Below the pieces are notes generated by a model. The model was not told the origin of the DNA. It made no database searches and worked only from the letters and a program-made list of their open reading frames with translations. A program made the translations under genes and the position numbers. This document shows, one piece after another, positions 1-8,384 of a stretch of 64,000 nt of DNA. The number at the start of each line of letters is the position of its first letter. Position 1 is the first letter of the stretch. The stretch comes from Paenibacillus arenilitoris. GTDB lineage: Bacteria > Bacillota > Bacilli > Paenibacillales > Paenibacillaceae. Location of the stretch: positions 186,001 through 250,000 of the forward strand of contig NZ_JACXIY010000002.1 of assembly GCF_014705655.1 (NCBI RefSeq), written 5' to 3'.

Positions 1-803
1 TCTACGGCGGCTATACCGGCAAGGATACCGGGCGAGGCATGATCGGCGACGTCGACCCCGGCAGCAGGGGAATGGAGACATGGGCGGTCGGCCTGTGGAC
101 GGCCGGCGGCGCCCCGCTCGGCTCGAGTGCGCCGGGCACGAACATGAACATCAAATGGTCCGCGGACATGACGACGCAGATCGTAAGCGGCGCCCTTGAC
201 GCGACGCCGACGATCGACGATTGGAAGAAGGGCAGGCTGCTGACGGCGGAAGGAACGAGGACGAACAACCATACGAAGGGCAATCCGGGCCTCGTCGCCG
301 ATCTATTCGGCGATTGGCGGGAGGAGCTGCTCGTCCGGACGGCCGACAGCTCCGCTATCCGCATGTACATGAGCACGGATGTAACGGACCGCAAGCTGTA
401 TACGCTCATGCACGACGCCCAGTATCGGGCGGAGATCGCAAGGCAGAACACGTCATACAACCAGCCGGCGTATACGAGCTTCTATATGGCCTCCGATATC
501 GACTGGTCGCTCGTACCGCTTCCGGCGGTCCGGATGCCGGGCTTGCTGGCGGCGGCGGAGCGCCTGCTGAAGGGGTACGCGGGTTCCGGCGAGCTGACGG
601 GGCCGCTTGCTTCGCAGCTTGCGAATACGCTCAAGCAGGCCATGCGCGATATGGATCGCGGGTCGGCGAGAAATGCGGTGAAAGCGATGGAGAAATTCCT
701 CGATCAGCTCGGCACACCGTCGAAGCGGGATCGCGTCTCCGAGCGCGCGAAGCTGAATTTGTCCTATCACGCCAAGCTGTTCGTCGCGATGCGGAGCGAG
801 TAA
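1..803 (+). CDS. Rhamnogalacturonan lyase, family PL11 (YesW/YesX-like), C-terminal part
   Basis: The reading frame is open from the window edge (first full codon at 3), so the start is missing. It encodes the end of a PL11 rhamnogalacturonan lyase, which cleaves the rhamnose-galacturonate backbone of pectin by beta-elimination outside the cell. The family's eight-bladed propeller end is recognisable from stretches such as GLVADLFGDWREELLVR and YNQPAYTSFYMASDIDW. After the lyase fold comes a helical tail of about 80 residues (AERLLKGYAGSGELTGPL onward), resembling the FIMAH-type C-terminal domain seen on secreted Paenibacillus carbohydrate enzymes. A terminator-like hairpin follows. It is probably a separate pectin gene, not part of the locus downstream. 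Family call is confident; YesW versus YesX type cannot be told from this fragment. Confidence 0.88.
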   Translation, partial: YGGYTGKDTGRGMIGDVDPGSRGMETWAVGLWTAGGAPLGSSAPGTNMNIKWSADMTTQIVSGALDATPTIDDWKKGRLLTAEGTRTNNHTKGNPGLVADLFGDWREELLVRTADSSAIRMYMSTDVTDRKLYTLMHDAQYRAEIARQNTSYNQPAYTSFYMASDIDWSLVPLPAVRMPGLLAAAERLLKGYAGSGELTGPLASQLANTLKQAMRDMDRGSARNAVKAMEKFLDQLGTPSKRDRVSERAKLNLSYHAKLFVAMRSE

Positions 804-942
804 CGGAACGAGGCGGGCGGCATACGTGCGGCCATTGGCCGATAAGCGAGTAACCTTTAATTAAACCGCAATTTACCTGCTATGTAAATTTTGAATTGCC
901 GGATATTCCCTCCTGTATCGTTAGATTAATGGGAGAGCCTTG

Positions 943-974
943 ATGACTGCCTTCACGGGCAGTCATTTCTCTTT
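943..974 (+). terminator. Rho-independent terminator after the PL11 gene
   Basis: A perfect 9-bp stem (ATGACTGCC / GGCAGTCAT, loop of 6) is followed by a pyrimidine-rich TTCTCTTTATT run. It lies 140 bp after the lyase stop and before the promoter of the ABC gene. Confidence 0.75.
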
Positions 975-1014
975 ATTCCATTCGATTCCTTGGGTTTTCT
1001 TTACAGAACGACCT

Positions 1015-1043
1015 TTGTAATCCCTTACACCATGAACTAATAT
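1015..1043 (+). promoter_or_regulatory. Sigma-A-type promoter for the ABC exporter
   Basis: TTGTAA at 1015-1020 and TAATAT at 1038-1043 are separated by 17 bp, close to the vegetative consensus. The predicted transcript starts about 35 bp before the ribosome binding site of the ABC gene. Confidence 0.6.
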
Positions 1044-1085
1044 GGGGAAGGTTTCAATTAACGGTTCGGTTTAGGGGGGATTACG

Positions 1086-2969
1086 ATTAGTCCGGTCAAG
1101 CGTTATTTGTTGTGGGCAAAACCGTATTGGTGGACGATCGGGCTTATTATCGCGCTCGGCATCGTTCAATTCGTCGCGCCGCTGTCGACGCCGATTTACA
1201 CGCAGCTGCTGATCGACGAAGTGCTGGCCGGGAAAGGGGACTTAGGGCTGTATCCGGTCGTCGGCATCATGGCCGCCATTTTGTTTTTCGGGGTCGTCGT
1301 CAATTTTTTCCGGCATTACTGCTCGGCGCTGCTGGGCAACCGAATGATGAAGGATTTGCGCGAGCAGCTATATACGCATCTGCAAAAAATGCCGGTCAGC
1401 TTCTATGATCAGCGGCAGGTCGGCGGCATTTCCTCCCGCGTCATCCACGATATCGGCGGCGCGCAAAATTTGATCGGAGGGGGCATCATCAATCTCGTCC
1501 TCGATCTGTTCATGGTGCTGTTCGCGGGCTTCCTGCTGTTTCGGATGGACGCGTTTCTCGCGGCGTTGTCGCTGGCGATATTGCCCTTCTATTATTTATC
1601 GTTCACCAATATGAACGTCCATATCCGCCTCGCCTGGCGCTCCGTGCACCGGCAGATGGAGCGGATATCCGGAACGCTCGTCGAGCGGATGGCCGGCATT
1701 CGGATCGTTCAGGCGTTCAACGGCGAGCGCCAGGAGCAGGAGCGGTTCTCCGGGCAGACGAAGCAGCACTATAAGCATACGCTGTCGGCGCATCTGTTCT
1801 CGAACGTGCTCGGCAGGCTGAGCGAGACGTTCGCGCATACCGGCGGCATCGTCATCTGGCTGGTCGGGGGAAGCATGGTGCTCGCGGGGAAGATGACGGC
1901 AGGGGAAATCATCGCCTTCCAAATGCTGCTCGGCAATCTGTACGGGCCGATTCAGCGGTTCGCGGACGTGAACGTTACGATTCAGAACTCGATCACGAAC
2001 ATCGAACGGGTCTTCGAGGTTCTGGATGAGAAGCCGTCGATCGAGGAATCCGAAGACGCGATGTCCATGCCGAGATGCGACGGCCATATCGTGTTCCGGA
2101 ACGTTTCGTACACGTATTCGGCCCGGAACTTGGCGTACCCGCAGAACGGCGGCGGCCCGGCGAATCCGGATTTGGTCGAGCGGGAGAAGGCGCCGAAGCG
2201 GTTTTTCTGGAAGCCGACGAGCGTGCGCCCCGTCCCGCCGGAGATTACGATCGAGGAGCGGCAGGGGATCAAGAACATTTCCTTCGAGGCCCGATCGGGC
2301 GAGGTCATCGCCCTCGTCGGACCGAGCGGCGCGGGCAAGTCGACGCTGATCAACCTGATTCCGCGATTTTACGAGCCGGCTTGCGGAGAGGTTTACATCG
2401 ACGGCCGCGACATCCGCGAATATCGTATCGATGATTTGCGGAAGCATATCGCGCTCGTGCTGCAGGACAATATTTTGTTCTCCGGCTCGATCAAGGACAA
2501 TCTGGTCTACGGCCGGCCCGACGCGACGATGAAGGAGGTCGTTGCGGCCGCGAAAGCGGCCAACGCCCATGAATTCATTACGGATTTCAAGGACGGCTAC
2601 GATTCCATCATCGGCGAGCGGGGCATGAGATTGTCCGGCGGGCAGAAGCAGCGGCTCGCGATCGCGAGGGCGATACTGAAGGATCCGAAAATATTGATAT
2701 TGGACGAAGCGACCTCCGCGCTCGACTCCGAATCGGAAGCGATGGTGACGGAAGCGCTGGAGCGGCTGATGGAGGGAAGAACGACGTTCGTCATCGCGCA
2801 CCGGCTCGCGACGGTCGTGAGGGCGAACCAAATTTTGGTCGTCGACGGCGGCGAGATCGTCCAGCGGGGCAGCCACGGCAAGCTGCTGCGCGAAGGCGGC
2901 CTGTACCGGAAGCTGTACGAGCAGCAGCTGAAGGCGATGCGGCCGGAGGAGCTGGCGGGGCTGGCTTAA
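1086..2969 (+). CDS. ABC exporter half-transporter (fused permease and ATPase)
   Basis: A six-helix exporter membrane domain is fused to an ATP-binding domain, the architecture of MsbA/BmrA-type homodimeric multidrug or lipid exporters. Counting from the TTG at 1107, the Walker A motif GPSGAGKST is at about 405-413, LSGGQ at 509-513, then ILILDEA and the H-loop. Between the A-loop (YTYS, 335-338) and the next strand (GIKNISFEA, 387 on) lies an insertion of about 48 residues rich in Pro, Arg and Lys, which ordinary exporters lack. Start choice: the strong AGGGGGGA at 1073-1080 is 5 bp before an in-frame ATT (1086) and 26 bp before TTG 1107. Starting at ATT adds ISPVKRY, a typical N-terminus for this family. 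Substrate unknown; no partner gene is adjacent, so probably a homodimer. Confidence 0.85.
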   Translation: MSPVKRYLLWAKPYWWTIGLIIALGIVQFVAPLSTPIYTQLLIDEVLAGKGDLGLYPVVGIMAAILFFGVVVNFFRHYCSALLGNRMMKDLREQLYTHLQKMPVSFYDQRQVGGISSRVIHDIGGAQNLIGGGIINLVLDLFMVLFAGFLLFRMDAFLAALSLAILPFYYLSFTNMNVHIRLAWRSVHRQMERISGTLVERMAGIRIVQAFNGERQEQERFSGQTKQHYKHTLSAHLFSNVLGRLSETFAHTGGIVIWLVGGSMVLAGKMTAGEIIAFQMLLGNLYGPIQRFADVNVTIQNSITNIERVFEVLDEKPSIEESEDAMSMPRCDGHIVFRNVSYTYSARNLAYPQNGGGPANPDLVEREKAPKRFFWKPTSVRPVPPEITIEERQGIKNISFEARSGEVIALVGPSGAGKSTLINLIPRFYEPACGEVYIDGRDIREYRIDDLRKHIALVLQDNILFSGSIKDNLVYGRPDATMKEVVAAAKAANAHEFITDFKDGYDSIIGERGMRLSGGQKQRLAIARAILKDPKILILDEATSALDSESEAMVTEALERLMEGRTTFVIAHRLATVVRANQILVVDGGEIVQRGSHGKLLREGGLYRKLYEQQLKAMRPEELAGLA

Positions 2970-3140
2970 CGACAGGATAGCAAGTTGTAGAAAGGGCTGT
3001 TCCACGGCGATGGCGGATCATGTCGTCGCAAGGGGCGGCCTTCGTTTTTTTGCTCGGGATGGAATCGGAATGGTGGGGCGAACCCGATCGTCTAGTCCCG
3101 CTGCTGCGCGGAATGGCTTCTCGGAGGCTGAAATCGTGCG

Positions 3141-3216
3141 ATCAGATCTAAAAATTAGATCTGATCCGCCCCAATCGGCGAGATTTTAGGAATCAGGTCT
3201 AAAAATTAGACCTGAT
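3141..3216. repeat. Double-hairpin intergenic repeat, copy 1
   Basis: Two perfect palindromes stand side by side. The first (3141-3165) has 11-bp arms ATCAGATCTAA / TTAGATCTGAT. The second (3192-3216) has 11-bp arms ATCAGGTCTAA / TTAGACCTGAT. Each has a 3-nt loop, and 26 bp separate them. The same arrangement recurs at 46609-46684 with the same 26-bp separation. The remaining sequence between the ABC gene and the AraC gene shows no gene; a weak hairpin and T-run near 3030-3052 may end the ABC transcript. Confidence 0.85.
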
Positions 3217-3249
3217 GGCCGCGCAGCCGAGCAGAACGGCCCCGCCCCG

Positions 3250-4155
3250 CTAACCATCCTCAGAGCCGATGAACGTTTGAATGAACTTGCGCGGCGAGAC
3301 GCCTTCGATCTGCTTGAATGCCTTGCTGAACGCGTAGACGCTGCCGTATCCGACCTTCTCGGCGATCGACGAGACCGTCAGCGGGCTGTAGATCATAAGG
3401 TCCTTCGCCTTCTCGATCCGGTAGCGCATCTGGAATTGATGCGGTGTCAGCCCGTACTTCTGTTTAAAAAGCCTGGAGAAGTGGAAGACGCTGAGCGTCG
3501 CGGTTTTGGACAGCTCCTCGAGCAGGATCGTGTCGTCGAACCGCTCCATGATCAGCGTGGCCGCGGCGTCTAGCGATTTGTGATGCGCGCGGAGCCGGTT
3601 CGCCTCGCTCGCCTCCAGCCCTTTGACGATGACGTACAGCAGCTTCAGCACGACCGATTTTTGAAACAGGTAAAAGTCGAGGTCGCGCCGCTCGTACGCG
3701 TGGATGAGCTGCTGCAGCGATTTTAAAATTTCGCCGTGGTTCTCGATCCGGATGACGTCCGGGATTTGCAGAACGTTCCCGAGCACGTCTTCGCGGATCC
3801 ACTTCAGCTCCTGCTCGCTGCATTCCGACCGCTTCTTGTAATTGATCGGAATTTCTTCGAAATCCTCCTCGTGCATCGCATCGAAATGAATGTGGGGCAT
3901 CCAGCATTCCCCCTCCGAGCCGATGAATTCATGCTCCTTGCCCGGCTTGAACAGAACGACGTCGCCCGGCCCGATCGTATGCACCGTATCGTCGATGCGG
4001 ATGGTGAGGCCGCCTTTCTCCAAGTAAAGCAGCTCGTAGTCGAATATAATGCGGGCCTTCAGCCGCATTTCGGTCTCGCGGTGGTTCCAGGCTCTGCGGA
4101 CATTCGGGGACAGCTGCATGAGCAATGATTTTTTAGAAATGGGAAGCGCTTCCAC
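3250..4155 (-). CDS. AraC-family regulator, divergent from GH172 gene 1
   Basis: An N-terminal cupin-type effector domain (YELLYLEKGGLTI, GPGDVVLFKPGKEHEF) is followed by two AraC helix-turn-helix motifs at the C-terminus, ending PRKFIQTFIG. It should activate sugar-use genes when ligand binds. I place the start at a GTG (4153-4155) that has GGAG 7 bp upstream; an upstream in-frame ATG at 4215 has no good ribosome site. A paralogue at 33005 also faces a GH172 gene, and the two proteins share the motif LSPxVRxAW and the IFDYELLY and PHIHFD segments. This makes the divergent GH172 gene the likely target. The AAGCGCTT operator-like site overlaps the first codons. Confidence 0.9.
   Translation of the reverse strand: MEALPISKKSLLMQLSPNVRRAWNHRETEMRLKARIIFDYELLYLEKGGLTIRIDDTVHTIGPGDVVLFKPGKEHEFIGSEGECWMPHIHFDAMHEEDFEEIPINYKKRSECSEQELKWIREDVLGNVLQIPDVIRIENHGEILKSLQQLIHAYERRDLDFYLFQKSVVLKLLYVIVKGLEASEANRLRAHHKSLDAAATLIMERFDDTILLEELSKTATLSVFHFSRLFKQKYGLTPHQFQMRYRIEKAKDLMIYSPLTVSSIAEKVGYGSVYAFSKAFKQIEGVSPRKFIQTFIGSEDG
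4142..4153. promoter_or_regulatory. LacI/CcpA-type operator palindrome at the AraC start codon
   Basis: GGAAGCGCTTCC is a perfect 12-bp palindrome with the CG-centred core of LacI-family operators. It overlaps the GTG start of the AraC gene, where a bound repressor could block transcription. Confidence 0.45.
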
Positions 4156-4240
4156 GAAATCACTCCAATATAGCAAGATTGGATAAATAATAACAAGTTC
4201 AAATAAAGAAGTCAAAAATGAACTGTGATAACATAAGCAA

Positions 4241-4254
4241 TGTAATCGTTAACA
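4241..4254 (+). promoter_or_regulatory. cre-like catabolite operator upstream of GH172 gene 1
   Basis: TGTAATCGTTAACA fits the CcpA cre consensus (TGNAANCGNWNNCA) at every fixed position. It lies between the divergent AraC and GH172 genes, 126 bp before the GH172 start, so glucose repression of the locus is plausible. A LacI paralogue encoded nearby could use a related site. Confidence 0.55.
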
Positions 4255-4379
4255 CGAAATTGAGGTCAGACGTCAAATAGCATCTTCTATTATATTATGA
4301 CCGCCTCATCGCAGGAAACGCGAGGCCTGATCGCACAGACAGCCGAACGACTTTAAACGCATGGAAGGAGCAATCGAAC

Positions 4380-5462
4380 ATGAGTCAATTCAATGGACTT
4401 GAAATGGGGATCGGAAGCCTTGCCCGAGTGTCGAACGCCGTAACCCGCTCGATCAGCGCGGAAAACTTCAACGGGGAGAAAGGGAAGGGCGGCATGGCAA
4501 CCGAAGGAACCGGCGCCAATTGCGCTCGCGACCTCGGCGTAGGCTGGAAGGTATCCCCTTCCGTCGAGATCGGACCAGGCGAAACGTTTACGATGGCGGC
4601 AATCGACGGCCCCGGCGCGATCCAGCATATATGGCTTACCTGCTTCCCGTCGCATTGGCGCAACATGATCCTCCGCATGTACTGGGACGGCGAAGAGCAG
4701 CCTTCGGTCGAAGTGCCGCTAGGCGATTTCTTCTGCAACGGCTGGAACGAGCGGGTCAACGTCAATTCGCAGCCGGTCGCCGTTAATCCGGCCGGCGGCA
4801 TGAACAGCTACTGGCTGATGCCGTTCCGCAAACATGCAAAGATCACGGTGGAGAACAAAGAATCCGACAAAGTCGTGCTGTATTATCAAGTCGACTATAC
4901 GCTCACGGACGTGCCGGACGACATGGCGTACTTCCACGCGCAGTGGAGAAGATCGAATCCGGTCGCTTACAAGGACGTTCATACGATTTTGGACGGCGTG
5001 ACGGGCAAGGGCCATTATGTCGGAACGTACCTCGCTTGGCAGGTGAACAATACCGGCTGGTGGGGCGAAGGCGAAATCAAGTTCTTCATGGACGGCGACA
5101 AGGAATTTCCGACGATCTGCGGAACGGGGACGGAAGATTACTTCGGGGGCGCGTGGAACTGGGAGCATCCGATCGGGCAATATTCGACCTATTCGACGGC
5201 CTATCTCGGGATGCATCAGCTCATTAAGCCCGACGGGCTGTACCGCAGCCAGACGCGCTTCGGCATGTACCGCTGGCACGTCATGGATCCGATCCGCTTC
5301 GAGAGCGACCTGAAGGTGACGATCCAGGACCTCGGCTGGCGCTCCGGCAGAAGGTATTTGCCGCAGCAGAGCGACATCGCTTCCACGGCGTTCTGGTACC
5401 AGCTGGAGCCGCACGCGCCGCATCCGGAATTGCCGGGCAACGACGAGCGGGAAGTTATTTAA
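4380..5462 (+). CDS. GH172 (DUF2961) furanosidase 1, cytoplasmic
   Basis: A 360-residue DUF2961 protein, the family now named GH172, whose characterised members hydrolyse alpha-D-fructofuranoside or alpha-D-arabinofuranoside linkages. It has the family blocks GPGAIQHIWLT, LRMYWDGEEQPSVEVPLGDF, NPAGGMNSYWLMPF and GTGTEDYFGGAWNW. E230 (in WWGEGE) and E252 (in GTGTED) lie at the spacing expected for the family's catalytic glutamate pair. There is no signal peptide or membrane segment, so it should act on imported oligosaccharides. Start is ATG with GGAAGGAG upstream. It is first in an apparent operon running to 23332 and is a close paralogue of the gene at 34076. Exact substrate not readable from sequence; D-arabinofuranoside is favoured by context. 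Confidence 0.9.
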   Translation: MSQFNGLEMGIGSLARVSNAVTRSISAENFNGEKGKGGMATEGTGANCARDLGVGWKVSPSVEIGPGETFTMAAIDGPGAIQHIWLTCFPSHWRNMILRMYWDGEEQPSVEVPLGDFFCNGWNERVNVNSQPVAVNPAGGMNSYWLMPFRKHAKITVENKESDKVVLYYQVDYTLTDVPDDMAYFHAQWRRSNPVAYKDVHTILDGVTGKGHYVGTYLAWQVNNTGWWGEGEIKFFMDGDKEFPTICGTGTEDYFGGAWNWEHPIGQYSTYSTAYLGMHQLIKPDGLYRSQTRFGMYRWHVMDPIRFESDLKVTIQDLGWRSGRRYLPQQSDIASTAFWYQLEPHAPHPELPGNDEREVI

Positions 5463-5510
5463 ATCCTAACCGGCCATCCGAATTTTATACATCGCCCGAG
5501 GTGATCTGCT

Positions 5511-6518
5511 TTGCTCAAAGCTACGATTAAAGAAGTGGCTGCGGAAGCGGAAGTATCGACGGCGACCGTGTCCCGCGTCCTTAACAACAGCTTGAAGGTG
5601 AGCGAAGAGGCAAGGCGGCGCGTCAACGCCGCGATCGCGAAGCTGAATTACGAGCCCAGCGCCATCGCAAGAAGCTTGAAGCAGGACCGAACCTTTATGA
5701 TCGGCGTTATCGTACCCGATATTACGAATCCGTATTTTATGGAAATTTCGAAGGGGATCGAGGATACGGTCGGTCAGAGCGGCTTCCAGCTCATGTTCTG
5801 CAGCTCGGATGAAAACACGGATAAGGAAAGCAGGCTGCTGCAGCTGCTCAACGAGAAACGGGTCGATGCGGTCGTGGTCGCGACGGCGGGCGGCAACGGA
5901 AGCAAGATCGCGGGCATGTCCCGCTCCGGGCTGCCGGTCGTGCTGATCGATCGGACCTTGGAGAACGTCGACGGCTTATCGGAGCTCGACCTGATTGCCG
6001 AAGACAACGCGGCCGGCGCTTACATGCTGGCGAAGCGGCTGCTCGAGGACGGTCATACGGCGATCGGGGTCGTCAACGGCCCTTCCTGGGTAAGCACGGG
6101 GAGGGAGCGTTACGAAGGCGTCCTTCGGGCATTGAACGAATTCGGCATCGAGCAGCCTCCGCTCGTGTACAACGGCGATTTTACGGTCGAAGGCGGCGTA
6201 AGGGCGGTTCGCCGATTCTGGCAGTCGAACAGAAAGCCGACGGCGATCGTCTCGCTCAATAACCGGATGACGTTCGGCGTGCTGCTCGAGCTCATCCGGA
6301 AGGGACAGCATATTCCGACGGACGTCGCCATCGCTTCGTTCGGCGAAGTGGAAGCGGGACAGCTGCTCAAAAATCCGAAGCTGTACTATATCGACCAGCA
6401 GCCTTACGACATGGGGAAGAGAACCGGCGAACTGCTGCTCAGCCGAATGGATAAGCAGAACCAAAACGCCGATCCTCACCTTGAAATATTCAGCCATCAA
6501 ATCAAATGCATTCCCTAA
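5511..6518 (+). CDS. LacI-family transcriptional regulator
   Basis: A 335-residue regulator with an N-terminal helix-turn-helix (TIKEVAAEAEVSTATVSRVL, residues 5-24) and a periplasmic-binding-protein-like effector domain (IGVIVPDITNPYF onward). The TTG start has GAGGTGAT at good spacing. It lies between GH172 gene 1 and fucI in the same direction, so it is a natural local repressor answering to a sugar from the locus. Candidate operators with an AGCGCTT core are at 4142, 12395, 33904 and 34045. The ligand is unknown. Confidence 0.92.
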   Translation: MLKATIKEVAAEAEVSTATVSRVLNNSLKVSEEARRRVNAAIAKLNYEPSAIARSLKQDRTFMIGVIVPDITNPYFMEISKGIEDTVGQSGFQLMFCSSDENTDKESRLLQLLNEKRVDAVVVATAGGNGSKIAGMSRSGLPVVLIDRTLENVDGLSELDLIAEDNAAGAYMLAKRLLEDGHTAIGVVNGPSWVSTGRERYEGVLRALNEFGIEQPPLVYNGDFTVEGGVRAVRRFWQSNRKPTAIVSLNNRMTFGVLLELIRKGQHIPTDVAIASFGEVEAGQLLKNPKLYYIDQQPYDMGKRTGELLLSRMDKQNQNADPHLEIFSHQIKCIP

Positions 6519-6571
6519 TAGACCGTTAAGCGTCGCAAATCGACCGACTTGGATAGAAGAGGTGTTGCAAA

Positions 6572-8365
6572 ATGACAAATGCAAAAGCTGTAAACCGACT
6601 GCAAGGCAACCTGCCGAAAATCGGCATTCGTCCCATTATCGACGGACGCCGCGGAGGCATCCGCGAATCGCTCGAGGAAGTAACGATGGAGATGGCGCGG
6701 ACGGCCGCGGCTTTCTTGTCCGAAAACCTGAAACACAGCTGCGGACTCCCTGTCGAAGTCGTCATTGCCGATACGTGCATCGGCGGCGTGGCCGAAGCGG
6801 CCCGCGCGGAGCAAAAGTTCGAATCGGAAGGCGTAGGCGTCACGATTTCCGTTACCCCTTCCTGGTGCTATCCGACCGAAACGATGGATACGCATCCGAC
6901 AAGGCCGAAGGCGATCTGGGGCTTCAACGGCACCGAACGCCCGGGCGCGGTATACTTGGCGGCAGCGCTGTCCGCGCATAATCAGAAAGGGCTTCCTGCG
7001 TTCAGCATTTACGGACGCGACGTGCAGGATATCGGGGACGCGACGATCACCCCCGACGTTCAGGAGAAGCTGCTGCAATTCGCCCGCGCCGGCCTGGCCG
7101 TCGCGACGATGAGAGGCAAATCGTATTTGTCGATGGGCTCCGTCTCGATGGGCATCGCAGGCTGCATCGTCGACGAGTCGTTCTTCCAGAAATATCTCGG
7201 CATCCGCAACGAATACGTCGACATGACCGAATTCGTAAGACGGATGGGGCTCGGCATTTACGACCGCGAGGAATACGAGCGGGCGCTTGCATGGACGAAG
7301 GCCAACTGCAAGGAAGGCAAGGACGTAAGGCCGGATCACTTGAAGCGTTCCGCCGAGCAGCAGGAGAAGGATTGGGAAACGGTCGTCAAGATGGCGCTCA
7401 TCGGACGCGACCTGATGATCGGCAATCCGAAGCTGGACGAAATGGGCTTCGGCGAGGAGGCGCTCGGACACAACGCGATCGCCGCCGGCTTCCAGGGCCA
7501 GCGCGCTTGGACCGATTACTACCCGACCGGCGACTTCATGGAGGCGATACTGTCCTCGTCCTTCGACTGGAACGGCATTCGCGAGCCGTTCATGCTGGCG
7601 ACCGAGAACGATACGCTGAACGGCATCACGATGCTGTTCGGACATTTGCTGACGAACGCGGCGCAAGTATTCGCCGACGTCCGCACCTATTGGAGCCCGG
7701 ACGCGGTCAAGCGGGTAACCGGCCACGAGCTGACCGGAAGAGCCGCGAACGGCATTATTCACCTGATCAACTCCGGACCGGCCGCGCTTGACGGAACGGG
7801 ACAGCAGACGCGCGACGGCAAGCCGGTCATGAAGCCGTTCTGGGAAATTACCGAAGACGAAGTGAACAAATGTCTGGACGCCACGGAATGGTGCCCGGCG
7901 GTCGACTTCTTCCGCGGCGGCGGCTTCTCGACCGACTTCACAACCCGCGCCGGCATGCCGGTAACGATGGCCCGCATCAATCTGATCGCAGGACTCGGTC
8001 CCGTGCTGCAGCTGGCCGAAGGCTACACCGTCGAGCTGCCGGACGACGTGCATGACGCGCTTGACAAGCGCAGCAACGAGACATGGCCGACCACCTGGTT
8101 CGCGCCGAATTTGACGGGCGAGGGCATGTTCAAGGACGTGTACACCGTGATGAACAAATGGGGCTCCAACCACGGCGTCGTCAGCTACGGCCATATCGGC
8201 GGCGATCTCATTACGCTGGCTTCGATGCTCCGCATTCCGGTATCGATGCATAACGTTCCGGACGAGCGGGTATTCAGGCCGAGCGCGTGGGCCGCTTTCG
8301 GCGAGATGGAGCCGGTCGGCGCCGACTACCGCGCCTGCCAAAACTTCGGACCGCTCTACAAATAA
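6572..8365 (+). CDS. fucI: L-fucose isomerase, probably acting as D-arabinose isomerase
   Basis: A 597-residue homologue of FucI over its whole length (the E. coli enzyme has 591). FucI enzymes interconvert L-fucose and L-fuculose, and also D-arabinose and D-ribulose, using Mn2+ in the cytoplasm. Metal ligands match the E. coli set: E345 in LATEND, D369 (24 residues later, as in E. coli E337/D361) and H541 in YGHIGGD. The ribosome site AGAGGTG precedes the ATG. The next gene is a ribulokinase, 19 bp away. No fuculokinase or fuculose-phosphate aldolase is in the window. With GH172 and GH183 genes around it, I infer the physiological substrate is D-arabinose. L-fucose cannot be excluded. Confidence 0.95.
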   Translation: MTNAKAVNRLQGNLPKIGIRPIIDGRRGGIRESLEEVTMEMARTAAAFLSENLKHSCGLPVEVVIADTCIGGVAEAARAEQKFESEGVGVTISVTPSWCYPTETMDTHPTRPKAIWGFNGTERPGAVYLAAALSAHNQKGLPAFSIYGRDVQDIGDATITPDVQEKLLQFARAGLAVATMRGKSYLSMGSVSMGIAGCIVDESFFQKYLGIRNEYVDMTEFVRRMGLGIYDREEYERALAWTKANCKEGKDVRPDHLKRSAEQQEKDWETVVKMALIGRDLMIGNPKLDEMGFGEEALGHNAIAAGFQGQRAWTDYYPTGDFMEAILSSSFDWNGIREPFMLATENDTLNGITMLFGHLLTNAAQVFADVRTYWSPDAVKRVTGHELTGRAANGIIHLINSGPAALDGTGQQTRDGKPVMKPFWEITEDEVNKCLDATEWCPAVDFFRGGGFSTDFTTRAGMPVTMARINLIAGLGPVLQLAEGYTVELPDDVHDALDKRSNETWPTTWFAPNLTGEGMFKDVYTVMNKWGSNHGVVSYGHIGGDLITLASMLRIPVSMHNVPDERVFRPSAWAAFGEMEPVGADYRACQNFGPLYK

Positions 8366-8384
8366 CGGAAAGGGGCAGTAATCT

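Noticed and set aside
1596..3005. A 469-codon open frame on the minus strand opposite the ABC exporter
   Set aside because: The plus strand has unmistakable ABC motifs; the antisense product is Arg/Leu/Asp-rich low-complexity with no recognisable domain, as expected for a shadow frame in GC-rich DNA.
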